44,541 bases of DNA from a virus, in IMG/VR virus record IMGVR_UViG_3300020195_000049, positions 1-44,541 of that record; one strand, given 5' to 3'. The number at the start of each line of letters is the position of its first letter. Within the stretch, counting starts at the first letter, position 1. Made by a program: the position numbers and the translations under genes. Shown piece by piece: positions 24,968-31,769 of the stretch. The notes under the pieces are model-generated. The model searched no databases. It saw only the letters and a program-made list of their open reading frames with translations, and was not told the DNA's origin.

Positions 24968-25345
24968 ATGCCGACAAATCCGACTATCAACGACAAGATC
25001 CATGAGATCGACATCCGGCTGACTACGCTGGAAGTGAAGTCTGAATCTAGGCACGAAGCGATTATGGACGCGATCAAGTCGTCAGAAGACAGGCGGAACA
25101 TACAGCTCGAAAAAGTGATCCGAGAGGTTCACCTGCCGGCAGTAGCTCCTAAATCCGAAGAGCAAATCAAGTCCTGGAAATTCGCGCTCGCTCCGGGTAC
25201 TGCGAAGGAGCTCGCGCTAGCGGCGCTGGCGATCTCATCTCTTGTAGGCGGTCCGGCGATCGGCGCTTATTTCGGCTCCGAGATGTCTGATGCTAAGCCT
25301 GACGAAAAGCCTACGATCACCGTGCCGGTCCAGGAGCAGGAATGA
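24968..25345 (+). CDS. Coiled-coil membrane protein, holin- or spanin-like
   Basis: 125 residues from the ATG behind CTAGGAGGCCCGGA; an ATG 39 bases upstream has a weaker site. Residues 1-65 form a coiled coil (IHEIDIRLTTLEVKSESRHE). A single hydrophobic segment (ELALAALAISSLVGGPAIGA, about residues 82-104) and a polar acidic tail follow. The layout of coil plus one membrane span resembles XhlA-type lysis proteins. A function in lysis is inferred from this and from neighbours. The next ATG overlaps its stop. Confidence 0.65.
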   Translation: MPTNPTINDKIHEIDIRLTTLEVKSESRHEAIMDAIKSSEDRRNIQLEKVIREVHLPAVAPKSEEQIKSWKFALAPGTAKELALAALAISSLVGGPAIGAYFGSEMSDAKPDEKPTITVPVQEQE

Positions 25346-25386
25346 TTGCAGTCTGCATGTGTCTCTCGGCGCTGGCCTGCCATTGA
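25342..25386 (+). CDS. 14-codon peptide with lipobox-like end
   Basis: ATG overlaps the previous stop (ATGA) with GGAG seven bases upstream, a better site than many real genes here. It encodes MIAVCMCLSALACH and stops by overlapping the next TTG start (TTGA). LSALAC resembles a lipoprotein signal, but nothing would be left after cleavage. It may be a leader that couples translation, or the front of a small Rz1-like lipoprotein cut by a frameshift. Confidence 0.4.
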   Translation: MIAVCMCLSALACH

Positions 25387-25502
25387 CGGAATCTGGAAAA
25401 CCATTGTTGGTAGTTCTGATCTTCTTCGTAGTTTCGATCCTGGCTTATGAATTAGTCGACTACGTCGCTGCGCCGATCAGCGAGGCGTTGGGGGATAAGT
25501 GA
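25383..25502 (+). CDS. Single-span membrane peptide, possible holin
   Basis: 39 residues from a TTG coupled to the preceding peptide. A GTG eight codons upstream is an alternative start. One hydrophobic helix (PLLVVLIFFVVSILAYELV) is followed by an acidic, polar end. Small size, one span and position before two hydrolases fit a holin or pinholin, but no family is recognised. The end overlaps the esterase start (GTGA). Confidence 0.5.
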   Translation: MTESGKPLLVVLIFFVVSILAYELVDYVAAPISEALGDK

Positions 25503-26254
25503 CAGAGACGCGGGTGATCACTGTCGACAATGTCGCTCGTTCCTACGTAGTCCACGAACCGGATGAAGGAGGGGAATCACTTCCGCTGGTAATCTCATGC
25601 CACGGCGGAGGTTCAAACGGAGTCGATTGGTGGACGAGGCACTGGAAACGGCATGCCGATCAGGGACTCAAGATCGTTTGCCCTACCTCCGAATGCGAGA
25701 GACATGGTACCAACTGGGTAGCCCTCGGTGACGAAGACTACGGAGTGGACGTGCACTTGGACGAGGGGTTCATCACCGAGCTTCGCGCGGTTGAGATGTC
25801 TGGAGACACTTCGTACCTATGCGGATTCTCTAGCGGCGCGAAGATGACTCACCACATGATGGCCTTTTCCCCTGCGCTATTCGACGGATACGCAGTAGCC
25901 GGACACGGAATATCTGAAGAAATGGTGGACGAAGGCCAGCTGGTGGCCCCAGCCAGGCTCAGGATCGCGTACGGGACCAAAGACCCGAACTACGCCAACC
26001 CATCAGCCGGGCTGCTCGACGCAACAGGGACGCTGGAGTACTACCTGCGGCTGCAGTCGCTGAACGGACTGGCGCCAAACCGTGACACCATTGAAGGCTC
26101 TAAGACTACGGCCAAACAGCGAGTATGGGATGGTGGCGGGTTCGAGCTCGAGTATGCTGCAATTTATGGAATGCCGCATCGCTACGCCAAGGTACGCCTT
26201 GGTGACCCGTACTACGAGACCAGTAGGATCTTGGCATATTGGGGGATTTCGTGA
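25499..26254 (+). CDS. Alpha/beta-hydrolase esterase (PHB depolymerase / feruloyl esterase type)
   Basis: 251 residues. LPLVISCHGGGSNGVDWW carries the HGGG oxyanion loop; LCGFSSGAKMTHHM carries the GxSxG nucleophile (about residue 115); RIAYGTKDPNYA fits the acid-containing loop and GMPHRYAKV the catalytic His near the end. This order is that of the CE1/PHB-depolymerase esterases that remove acetyl or feruloyl groups from polysaccharides, or cleave polyesters. No signal peptide. It is translationally coupled to a GH6 cellulase, so a polysaccharide substrate is inferred. An alternative is an envelope lipid esterase analogous to LysB. Confidence 0.8.
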   Translation: MTETRVITVDNVARSYVVHEPDEGGESLPLVISCHGGGSNGVDWWTRHWKRHADQGLKIVCPTSECERHGTNWVALGDEDYGVDVHLDEGFITELRAVEMSGDTSYLCGFSSGAKMTHHMMAFSPALFDGYAVAGHGISEEMVDEGQLVAPARLRIAYGTKDPNYANPSAGLLDATGTLEYYLRLQSLNGLAPNRDTIEGSKTTAKQRVWDGGGFELEYAAIYGMPHRYAKVRLGDPYYETSRILAYWGIS

Positions 26255-27162
26255 TCGACCTGAAAGCCATGGAATTGTGGGTCAACCCTGACACTTCGGC
26301 CAGGAAAGAAGCCACGAAGTGGCGCGCATCGAACCCGGCTCGGGCCGCAATCATGGACACACTTGGCGACGTGCCTACCTCGCAGTGGGTGGGTGACTGG
26401 TATCCATGGTCGTCAAAGATGACGGCCGAGGTAGACAAGGTTCTGACTTCTGCCGCTGGGAAGCTGGTCGTATTCACGCTCTACAACGTCCCATTGAGGG
26501 ACCTGGGCAACTACAGCGCTGGCGGTGCGATCAGCGAGAATGCGTACAAGATCTGGGTAGACCAATTCGCTGCAGGCATCAAGGGTCGGACATGCCTAGT
26601 CGTAGTCGAGCCGGATGCACTGCCCATGATTGCCGGCATGGCGGCAGACAAGCAGGCAGAGCGATACCGGTGCATCGGGTACGCTGTGGACAAGAGCACC
26701 ACGGCCGGAGGCCTATGCTACATCGTAGCTGGGAACAGCCGCTGGATTCCGGCTGAAGCCATGATCCAGCGGCTAGAATCCGCTGGGATCCGTCGCGCGC
26801 GAGGCTTTGCCCTGAACGTCTCGCAGTTCGAAAAGGGTTCGGACGAACACGCTTATGCCAAGATTCTCATCGAGACTTACCCGGAAGCCAGGTACGTAGT
26901 GGACTGCGGTAGAAACGGGCGCGCTCCGTACCGCAGGCAGCCCGGCGAAGACTCCGACGTGAGTTGGTGCAATCCGCCAGGAGCCGGCTACGGGCAGCGG
27001 CCTACGCTCAAGCCGTCGCAAGCTGGATGCGACGGCAGACTATGGATTAAGGGTCCTGTCGATTCTGACGGATCTCGGGAAGGGGCCCCGAAGCCTGGCG
27101 AGCCGTACCCGCAGAACGCGGTAAGAATGTACTACAACGCGAATCCAGCGTTCACCACATAG
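26251..27162 (+). CDS. GH6 family cellulase (endoglucanase / cellobiohydrolase)
   Basis: 303 residues from GTG overlapping the esterase stop, with GGGGG seven bases upstream. GH6 landmarks appear in order: ELWVNPDTSA at the start; VFTLYNVPLRDLGNYSAGGA (counterpart of the RDCGNHS loop); LVVVEPDALPMI with the catalytic-acid aspartate; RRARGFALNVSQF; VSWCNPPGAGYGQRPT; and LWIKGPVDSDGS with the late aspartate. These enzymes invert beta-1,4-glucan bonds. There is no signal peptide and no cellulose-binding module. The Cys of RDCGN is Leu. The end overlaps the convergent gene by eleven bases. Role inferred: degrading host or biofilm cellulose. Confidence 0.88.
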   Translation: MIDLKAMELWVNPDTSARKEATKWRASNPARAAIMDTLGDVPTSQWVGDWYPWSSKMTAEVDKVLTSAAGKLVVFTLYNVPLRDLGNYSAGGAISENAYKIWVDQFAAGIKGRTCLVVVEPDALPMIAGMAADKQAERYRCIGYAVDKSTTAGGLCYIVAGNSRWIPAEAMIQRLESAGIRRARGFALNVSQFEKGSDEHAYAKILIETYPEARYVVDCGRNGRAPYRRQPGEDSDVSWCNPPGAGYGQRPTLKPSQAGCDGRLWIKGPVDSDGSREGAPKPGEPYPQNAVRMYYNANPAFTT

Positions 27163-27478
27163 CACCGACACTGGGATCAGCGTCGAACGGGTCGACGAAC
27201 CCTGGCCGATCCGAGCGGGGGTCAGTGCCGTTCCCCATTACGTGCTGCGCCAGCTGCTCGTAAAACGCTCGCTTCTCGCGGTCCCGGGTCTCGTTAGGTC
27301 CCCCGGTAGCTACACGGTCTCCGTACTTGCGGACGTTGCCGATGCAGAATCCGATGAACATGCAATCTCCCAGATCTCTGCCTGCCATCTCTCGGAGCTC
27401 TCGACGGATCTTGTCGATTGTCTCGACCCCGTCGAGCATGTATCGATCTGGCGCGACCCTGCGTTCAATGGCGCTCAC
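27152..27478 (-). CDS. DUF3310 family protein
   Basis: 108 residues. RYMLDGVETIDKIRREL, MFIGFCIGNVRKYGDR and REKRAFYEQLAQHV match the DUF3310 pattern, a small helical domain widespread in phages and often listed as a nucleotide kinase-like protein without proof. Last gene of the long leftward operon; its start overlaps the muramidase stop (ATGA) and its end collides with the GH6 gene. Confidence 0.82.
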   Translation of the reverse strand: MSAIERRVAPDRYMLDGVETIDKIRRELREMAGRDLGDCMFIGFCIGNVRKYGDRVATGGPNETRDREKRAFYEQLAQHVMGNGTDPRSDRPGFVDPFDADPSVGAMW

Positions 27479-28101
27479 GACTTCTCCTCACCAGCATGGG
27501 CTGCACTAAGCCTGTTGGCATACATCTCAACATTACCCGGACCGTTGTAGATCCTAGCGAACGATTCCCAGTCGCGCTCCCTCAGGGTCTGGAGCAGACC
27601 TTGCGATTCCATGAATCTGAAGAAGTCCATTAGCTGGTTTTCCTCGCTGAACTGCGCGAGCAGGAACGCGGCCGGGCTCTCGTAGCCGAGTAGCGCCCAG
27701 TGAATTCCAAGGATCTGCGCGCATCCGACCGACGTTGACTCGATCGCGGAAGAATCGTCAATTTCGCGCGCCAGATCGAAGGCCAGCCATTCTGAATATT
27801 GGCCTTTCTCCCCAGGCCTATGCATGGATGTCCAGCCTCCCGCAAGCTTGACCTCATGTCCTTCCCATGGCCTCGGGCCCCGGACCCGGAAGACTTCGTC
27901 CACCATCCCTCGCAGCCCGTGGCTGCAAGATGCCCAGAACTTGTGTACCTCGAGCCTGATTACAGGCCGTCCGTCGGACAGGCCCCTTCCTCCAGAGGCT
28001 TCTACCGAGAGGACAGCACTTGCAGCGGCAGGTTCTACACAGTACTGCTTGGCCAGGTCTAGGATTAGCTGCTTGATCATGCGACGATCCAAAGTCTGCA
28101 T
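27475..28101 (-). CDS. Endolysin: N-acetylmuramidase (DUF3380)
   Basis: 208 residues from the ATG behind GAAGAAGGACC. The DUF3380 muramidase core is visible: AAASAVLSVEASGGRGL with the catalytic Glu, then RLEVHKFW, SIESTSVGCAQILGIHWALL in slightly varied form, and RDWESFARIYNGPGNVEMYA. It cleaves the glycan backbone of peptidoglycan. No binding domain and no signal sequence, so it needs a holin. It lies on the strand opposite the presumed holin genes, an unusual split of the lysis functions. Confidence 0.88.
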   Translation of the reverse strand: MQTLDRRMIKQLILDLAKQYCVEPAAASAVLSVEASGGRGLSDGRPVIRLEVHKFWASCSHGLRGMVDEVFRVRGPRPWEGHEVKLAGGWTSMHRPGEKGQYSEWLAFDLAREIDDSSAIESTSVGCAQILGIHWALLGYESPAAFLLAQFSEENQLMDFFRFMESQGLLQTLRERDWESFARIYNGPGNVEMYANRLSAAHAGEEKS

Positions 28102-28301
28102 GGCCTGGTCCTTCTTCCGATCGAGTTTACCTGCTCGGAGGTTCCGCTTTGCCTGACTCGGCCAAGGACTTCGAGCCTGTTGAGCGCTCGGATCACGGTC
28201 ACCCGTTCGGCGTTGATAGCCTGTGAGATCTCGAGCGCGGAGATCGGGCGGTTGACCGCGAGCATCCAGTGTGCGATCTCGTCGTGCAAATCCCTTTTCA
28301 T
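28077..28301 (-). CDS. Small winged-helix DNA-binding protein
   Basis: 74 residues. HDEIAHWMLAVNRPISALEI, SQAINAERVTVIRALNRLEV and LGRVRQSG fit a winged helix-turn-helix (MarR/ArsR outline) with a basic wing. It overlaps the muramidase by 25 bases and the gene before it by four. It could regulate late or lysis genes, or replace a replication-initiation helix; no family member is recognised. Confidence 0.75.
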   Translation of the reverse strand: MKRDLHDEIAHWMLAVNRPISALEISQAINAERVTVIRALNRLEVLGRVRQSGTSEQVNSIGRRTRPCRLWIVA

Positions 28302-28561
28302 CCATTCCTCCGCTTGAGCTCGTCTTCGAGATCTCGTGTAAAAAACATCGAGAGATCAGGCTTGGACGCCATGATACCTTTATGCATCGCTACGATAGGC
28401 CACCTTGGGCCCAGCTTTTGCATCAATACATCCTTCGTGATGTGCCCGAACCTGTAAGCCTGGACCAGGCTCGATTCGGCCAAGGTCGGCGGATCTCCGG
28501 CTGATAGATCTCTGTCCATTTCATCTAGTCCTATGTCGGAGTGAATGTTTCCTGCCCACAT
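28298..28561 (-). CDS. Hypothetical protein (87 aa)
   Basis: ATG within TAATG of the previous gene, behind GGGAGGGATCGTA. The product is mixed polar with GHITKDVLMQKLGPRWPIVA in the middle and a basic helical end (FFTRDLEDELKRRNG). No family is recognised. Coupled on both sides. Confidence 0.65.
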   Translation of the reverse strand: MWAGNIHSDIGLDEMDRDLSAGDPPTLAESSLVQAYRFGHITKDVLMQKLGPRWPIVAMHKGIMASKPDLSMFFTRDLEDELKRRNG

Positions 28562-28938
28562 TACGATCCCTCCCGAACAGCGTGGATCGCTACGGCGATA
28601 GCTTCACCTTCTGTCGCAGCCCGGCACGCGTCACTCGCGAACGGGCCGGTCTGCACCCAGCAGAGCCAGCCGTGAACGTCTGCATCCGTCCGGGCCCCAG
28701 GCAGCTCGCTCCATGGGGCCACCGCCTCCCGCAGGAGTGCCATGAGACAACCTACGGTGGCGGGATCGGAGATTGCAATCTGGTAGCCGGTCCCTGGCCG
28801 CTCTTGGGTCCCGTCGACGGCCCGCCAACGGCTCCCGCTCCCAGTACGGACGGCGAGCATTCCCGGCAGCCACCAATGTCGGATCCGACCGGCTGCCTGG
28901 AGCGCCCGGAGATCGTCTGCGAGATGATCGCGTGTCAC
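28561..28938 (-). CDS. Hypothetical protein with duplicated start region
   Basis: 125 residues from GTG 28938, which has GGAGGG at the right distance inside the 55-bp repeat (28932-28986). An ATG at 29049 in the same frame, coupled to the acetyltransferase-like stop, would give 162 residues; both starts are followed by a DHLAD motif (TRDHLADD or SDHLADA). The body is small alpha/beta (IRHWWLPGMLAV, YQIAISDPATVGCLMALLRE, HGWLCWVQTGPF). No family is recognised. The double start is a product of the local duplication. Confidence 0.6.
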   Translation of the reverse strand: MTRDHLADDLRALQAAGRIRHWWLPGMLAVRTGSGSRWRAVDGTQERPGTGYQIAISDPATVGCLMALLREAVAPWSELPGARTDADVHGWLCWVQTGPFASDACRAATEGEAIAVAIHAVREGS

Positions 28939-28986
28939 GACAGCCCTCCAACGTGGACCGCGACCCGAGCCAGCGCGAGTCGATCG
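28932..28986 (-). repeat. 55-bp junction repeat, copy B
   Basis: Matches 29480-29534 at 54 of 55 bases. On the coding strand it holds the end of a gene (ALARVAVHVGGLS, stop), the GGAGGG ribosome site and the overlapping GTG start. The pair brackets the acetyltransferase-like gene with an offset of 548 bases. Confidence 0.93.
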
Positions 28987-29030
28987 TCCGTACGGGGTCG
29001 CATGGGTGCTCCGTGTGTGTGGGGGTGCAT
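28935..29030 (-). pseudogene. C-terminal remnant copy of the upstream gene
   Basis: A 31-codon frame whose last residues (DRLALARVAVHVGGLS) repeat the C-terminus of the gene at 29483-29941. It is what the 55-bp repeat leaves in this frame. Probably not functional as a protein, though its stop overlaps the strong GTG start of the next gene and could deliver ribosomes to it. Confidence 0.5.
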
Positions 29031-29045
29031 CTGCGAGATGATCGC

Positions 29046-29486
29046 TCATGCCAGGTCCATCGTCCACCGCCGTTTGGGCGCTGGTTGCTCTGCCGGGCGC
29101 CTCGCTCGCGATGGTCTAGACCATTCGCCCGTCCCGGTGGTCCCGGTTTGGACCCAACCAGCGGCCCGGAGCGACGACCCGGGCTCATGCTCGAGCGTGT
29201 ATGTCACCAGCCTGGTGTATCCGAGGGCAGTCGCTGCGCGACGGATAGCCCCGTACAGCATCGAGCAAGCGTTGCGCTGGCCCGTAGTCGCCACTCGTGT
29301 AACCTCGAGAGTCAGCCCGTTGTCGAGCATCCTCGCTACAGGTCTCCCAGCCATGGCTACCCCAACCAGCACACCGTCTATCTGGAGACCCACCCGAATT
29401 ACGTCCCCTAACGGGGGCGATAGGCGCCTGTGGACGTCGCGTATCCATGCTCGAGCTGCGGCCCGTGTGAGCGGGGTCAGTGTCAC
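29046..29486 (-). CDS. XF1762-like / GNAT-type acetyltransferase-like protein
   Basis: 146 residues from GTG inside the repeat. Segments AAARAWIRDVHRRLSPPLGD, IRVGLQIDGVLVGVAMAGRP, LTLEVTRVATTGQRNACSML and YTRLVTYTLEHEPGSSLRAA follow the order of the phage XF1762 family, which has a GNAT-like fold (TRVAT plus ACSxLYGAxxRAA acetyl-CoA loop). Substrate unknown. It is bracketed by 55-bp repeats and is GC-richer than the structural genes, so it looks like a recent cassette. Confidence 0.72.
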   Translation of the reverse strand: MTLTPLTRAAARAWIRDVHRRLSPPLGDVIRVGLQIDGVLVGVAMAGRPVARMLDNGLTLEVTRVATTGQRNACSMLYGAIRRAATALGYTRLVTYTLEHEPGSSLRAAGWVQTGTTGTGEWSRPSRARRPAEQPAPKRRWTMDLA

Positions 29487-29534
29487 GACAGCCCTCCAAC
29501 GTGGACCGCGACCCGAGCCAGCGCGAGCCGATCG
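29480..29534 (-). repeat. 55-bp junction repeat, copy A
   Basis: Partner of 28932-28986. It spans the stop of the gene at 29483-29941, the ribosome site and the GTG start of the acetyltransferase-like gene. One mismatch between the copies. Confidence 0.93.
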
Positions 29535-29941
29535 ACGTACCGGGAGCCATCCGGCAGGCGTCGATCGTCCGTATAGTCGAGCCCGGCGAGCGCGGGGACC
29601 CGCGCCACGCCGAAGCCCTGCAGCCAGAATCGCCGATGATGCGGATCGGCCGTGCTGCCTAGCAGCGTCCAGACTACCACGTCCTCCGATTCTCGCGGTG
29701 GCGATTGCCAGGACGGGGCCGTGGCACCGATCTCCATGCCTACTCTGTCTGCGACCCAGCGCGCGACGCGGTCTGCGGTGGATGCATCTGCGAGCGTGAC
29801 TGTCCAGCGATCGTCACCGTAGTCCTCGAGGCAGATCACAGATGCTCGGGTGTCTGGGAGCCACATCCGCAGACCCACCGCATCGAACCCGGGTAGTGCC
29901 GACAGGGGGATCCGGAGAGAGTCGAGCACGTCCCGGGTCAC
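29483..29941 (-). CDS. Hypothetical protein (152 aa)
   Basis: Acidic alpha/beta protein starting MTRDVLDSLRIPLSALPGF, with DDRWTVTLADASTADRVARW and VVVWTLLGSTADPHHRRFWL in the middle. No family is recognised. The start overlaps the previous stop (ATGA) and the stop overlaps the next GTG. Its last 16 codons are copied at 28935-28986. GC content is visibly above that of the capsid genes. Confidence 0.65.
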   Translation of the reverse strand: MTRDVLDSLRIPLSALPGFDAVGLRMWLPDTRASVICLEDYGDDRWTVTLADASTADRVARWVADRVGMEIGATAPSWQSPPRESEDVVVWTLLGSTADPHHRRFWLQGFGVARVPALAGLDYTDDRRLPDGSRYVDRLALARVAVHVGGLS

Positions 29942-30564
29942 TGAGGCACCGCATCACCATGCTTTGCACACCATTCGTCAAACCTGAATCGGTTCTCCGG
30001 CTTCCGCAGCCGGTTCAGGAATCCCAGCCGTTCGTCTTCGCCCATCTGTGAGGGTCGCTTCATGTTGTGTGCCTCGCAGAAGGAGGCAATTGTATAGTAT
30101 GAATCTGCAATATGCATGTCCGAGAGTAGGCCGAAAAACCCCTTGCGGTTAGACTCGATCTTCCAACTCGGATTGTGGTTGGGCAGCGCGGTGACAGCTG
30201 CTACGACCTGCGCCAGCGCGGCGGCTTCGCCTGGATCTAGCGTCCCTTCGCTGGATTCCAAAATCTGCTCGGCTGTCATTCCAGGTTCGAGCTTGATCTT
30301 CACGGAAGCAGGCTCGGGGTGTGGGACCCATTTCTTGGAACCAGATCCCGGATCTGTGGCAGGGGTGGCGGGCGCTGGCTCCTGCGCAACCCCGGTCGCC
30401 ATCCCCACTTCGGGGGGCGGCGCCCGGAACCCGAGCGCCGCCCCCCGAAGGAAGGCGAGTCGCAGCGCGAGATCTCCACACTCGACCCCGAGAGAGTCCA
30501 ACGTCGAATGTACTAGAGCGAGTTGATCGTCAGCAGGGATCGGAGCGGAGATCTTCTTTGACAT
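29938..30564 (-). CDS. Hypothetical protein (208 aa), early-gene type
   Basis: Helical N-terminus (DDQLALVHSTLDSLGVECGD), a Pro/Ala-rich linker (about residues 50-85), then a conserved-looking block HNPSWKIESNRKGFFGLLSD and a helical end (EDERLGFLNRLRKPENRFRF). No catalytic motif. It follows the SSB-like gene after 30 bases, so a role in DNA metabolism is possible but not shown. Confidence 0.65.
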   Translation of the reverse strand: MSKKISAPIPADDQLALVHSTLDSLGVECGDLALRLAFLRGAALGFRAPPPEVGMATGVAQEPAPATPATDPGSGSKKWVPHPEPASVKIKLEPGMTAEQILESSEGTLDPGEAAALAQVVAAVTALPNHNPSWKIESNRKGFFGLLSDMHIADSYYTIASFCEAHNMKRPSQMGEDERLGFLNRLRKPENRFRFDEWCAKHGDAVPQ

Positions 30565-30594
30565 TTATGCTGGTTCCTTACTTAGGCTTCACGG

Positions 30595-31059
30595 TTACCA
30601 GTCGCTCTCCGGATCTTTCGCCACCTCATCCATGATGGATGGCGGAACGAACTTCGCCTCATACAGCTTCGGAGGAGAGAACGCGGGCTTGCTCTTTTTC
30701 CCGTTGGCCGAATACTTGATAGCCAATTCTCCCCCAACCAGTGAGCGACCCTTGTACTTGCTGGCCTTCACAGCCTCCCGAATCGCAGTCTTCATGTAGC
30801 TCTTCGCGAAGACTCGACGCTTGCCATCATCTTCCTCGATTTCGGGATCGGAGAGTTCCGTCTGGAGAGTCAGGATCACCTGCATCTTAGGCTGTCCGTT
30901 GTCCCATACCTCCGGCTTCTGGGTCTCCGGATCGGTACACTGAACGAGTTCTTCGGAGAGCACCAAGCCTTTGATCATCGTTCCTACGGTTTCGAATTTT
31001 GCGGTTGGCGATCCGCCACCCATAAAGAAGGACATCACGTCCGGATCTGCGCGACTCAT
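30595..31059 (-). CDS. Putative ssDNA-binding (OB-fold-like) protein
   Basis: 154 residues. KFETVGTMIKGLVLSEELVQ, PKMQVILTLQTELSD, a basic segment AVKASKYKGRSLVGGELAIK and an acidic end (DEVAKDPESDW). Beta strands with a basic face and an acidic C-terminal tail ending in Trp match phage single-strand binding proteins in outline. Such a protein is otherwise missing from this genome. Start overlaps the previous stop (ATGA). Confidence 0.65.
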   Translation of the reverse strand: MSRADPDVMSFFMGGGSPTAKFETVGTMIKGLVLSEELVQCTDPETQKPEVWDNGQPKMQVILTLQTELSDPEIEEDDGKRRVFAKSYMKTAIREAVKASKYKGRSLVGGELAIKYSANGKKSKPAFSPPKLYEAKFVPPSIMDEVAKDPESDW

Positions 31060-31232
31060 CGTTCTGACTCCTGTTGGGCACGTGCTACTTCGATCAGTTC
31101 TTCGAGCCTATACGGGCCATCTGGCGCTCGACTCTTTCCTGTCCAGAGCCAGTAGAGAGATCTTACCCTTGGTTTGTTAGAATGTAAAGTTGCTTTCTGA
31201 TTACTCTGAATCAAGGGCTGTCCTCGAAGCAT
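31056..31232 (-). CDS. Small basic hypothetical protein (58 aa)
   Basis: Frame MLRGQPLIQS to RAQQESER whose stop overlaps the SSB-like start (ATGA), as with almost every gene in this operon. Middle part VRSLYWLWTGKSRAP is basic and aromatic, and the end is a charged helix (YRLEELIEVARAQQ). The ribosome site is weak, so the exact start is uncertain. No family is recognised. Confidence 0.5.
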   Translation of the reverse strand: MLRGQPLIQSNQKATLHSNKPRVRSLYWLWTGKSRAPDGPYRLEELIEVARAQQESER

Positions 31233-31239
31233 TCGCAGA

Positions 31240-31299
31240 TCAGGACTGCTCTGCCTGCAGTACGCTCGGAGAGAAACCAGACTCCTTGCGCTGGCTCAT
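31240..31299 (-). CDS. 19-codon frame left downstream of the endonuclease repeat
   Basis: Starts inside the 48-bp repeat with the same ribosome site and first codons (MSQRKE) as the endonuclease gene, then diverges and stops after SVLQAEQS. Translation is likely because the site is strong and coupled to the endonuclease stop. It may be the original gene start displaced by insertion of the endonuclease cassette. Confidence 0.45.
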   Translation of the reverse strand: MSQRKESGFSPSVLQAEQS

Positions 31300-31330
31300 G
31301 TATCCTCCCAGGGCGGAAAGACGCCAGCCA
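31283..31330 (-). repeat. 48-bp junction repeat, downstream copy
   Basis: Identical to 31753-31800. On the coding strand it holds the last codons of a gene (AGVFPPWEDT, stop), ribosome site GGGAGGATAC and an overlapping ATG with codons SQRK. Here it forms the end of the endonuclease VII gene. Confidence 0.95.
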
Positions 31331-31769
31331 GCGGGGGATTCGCCAGGTAGGCCGCTGCGCGATCGGTCCACCCGTTGGGGTACCCGATGCCCGTGCGTTC
31401 GAGGACTCCGAGGCGGGTATTGCACACATTGCACACCAGACCGCGAAGGATCCCCGTGGTGGGGCAATGGTCAAAAAAGCAGTCAGGCGCAGGACACAGC
31501 GCGCAGGTACCTAGCGCGTACCCTGCAGCGTGCTGCAGCTGCCTTAACGAGTCGGTTAGGTCGCCCGTTTTGACGGCGATCCGATACGCGCGGAACTCGG
31601 GCGTACGCTGGAACCCGTGGTCGTGCTCGCGACGGTACGCCGCCTCGCGTTCGCGATTCTCGGGGTTCGCGCGGTACGCCGCCATGTACGCGACGCGCTC
31701 GGGGGTCGCGCGGTACGCCGCCTCGCGCGCGAGGAACGCGTCCCGGGTCTCGTCCTTGCGCTGGCTCAT
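31296..31769 (-). CDS. Recombination endonuclease VII-like protein
   Basis: 157 residues from ATG 31769. The C-terminal half has the endonuclease VII signature: CALCPAPDCFFDHCPTTGIL, then RGLVCNVCNTRLGVLER, giving the zinc-binding Cys pairs and the Asp-His of the active site. The N-terminus is a Tyr/Arg-rich helical repeat (REAAYRATPERVAYMAAYRA and similar), common in phage versions. Such enzymes resolve branched DNA before packaging or act as homing nucleases. The gene is exactly bracketed by 48-bp repeats, and its last ten codons come from one of them. Confidence 0.88.
   Translation of the reverse strand: MSQRKDETRDAFLAREAAYRATPERVAYMAAYRANPENREREAAYRREHDHGFQRTPEFRAYRIAVKTGDLTDSLRQLQHAAGYALGTCALCPAPDCFFDHCPTTGILRGLVCNVCNTRLGVLERTGIGYPNGWTDRAAAYLANPPLAGVFPPWEDT

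Larger units (their letters stand above)
28916..29045 (-). repeat. 16-bp direct repeat bracketing the inserted start region
   Basis: TCTGCGAGATGATCGC occurs at 28916-28931 and 29030-29045, 114 bases apart. In each place it encodes the DHLAD residues just after a start codon. It marks a second, nested duplication event beside the 55-bp repeat. Confidence 0.8.

Noticed and set aside
28582-29799. 405-codon rightward frame
   Set aside because: Arg/Ser/Pro-rich shadow of the leftward coupled genes, without a ribosome site.
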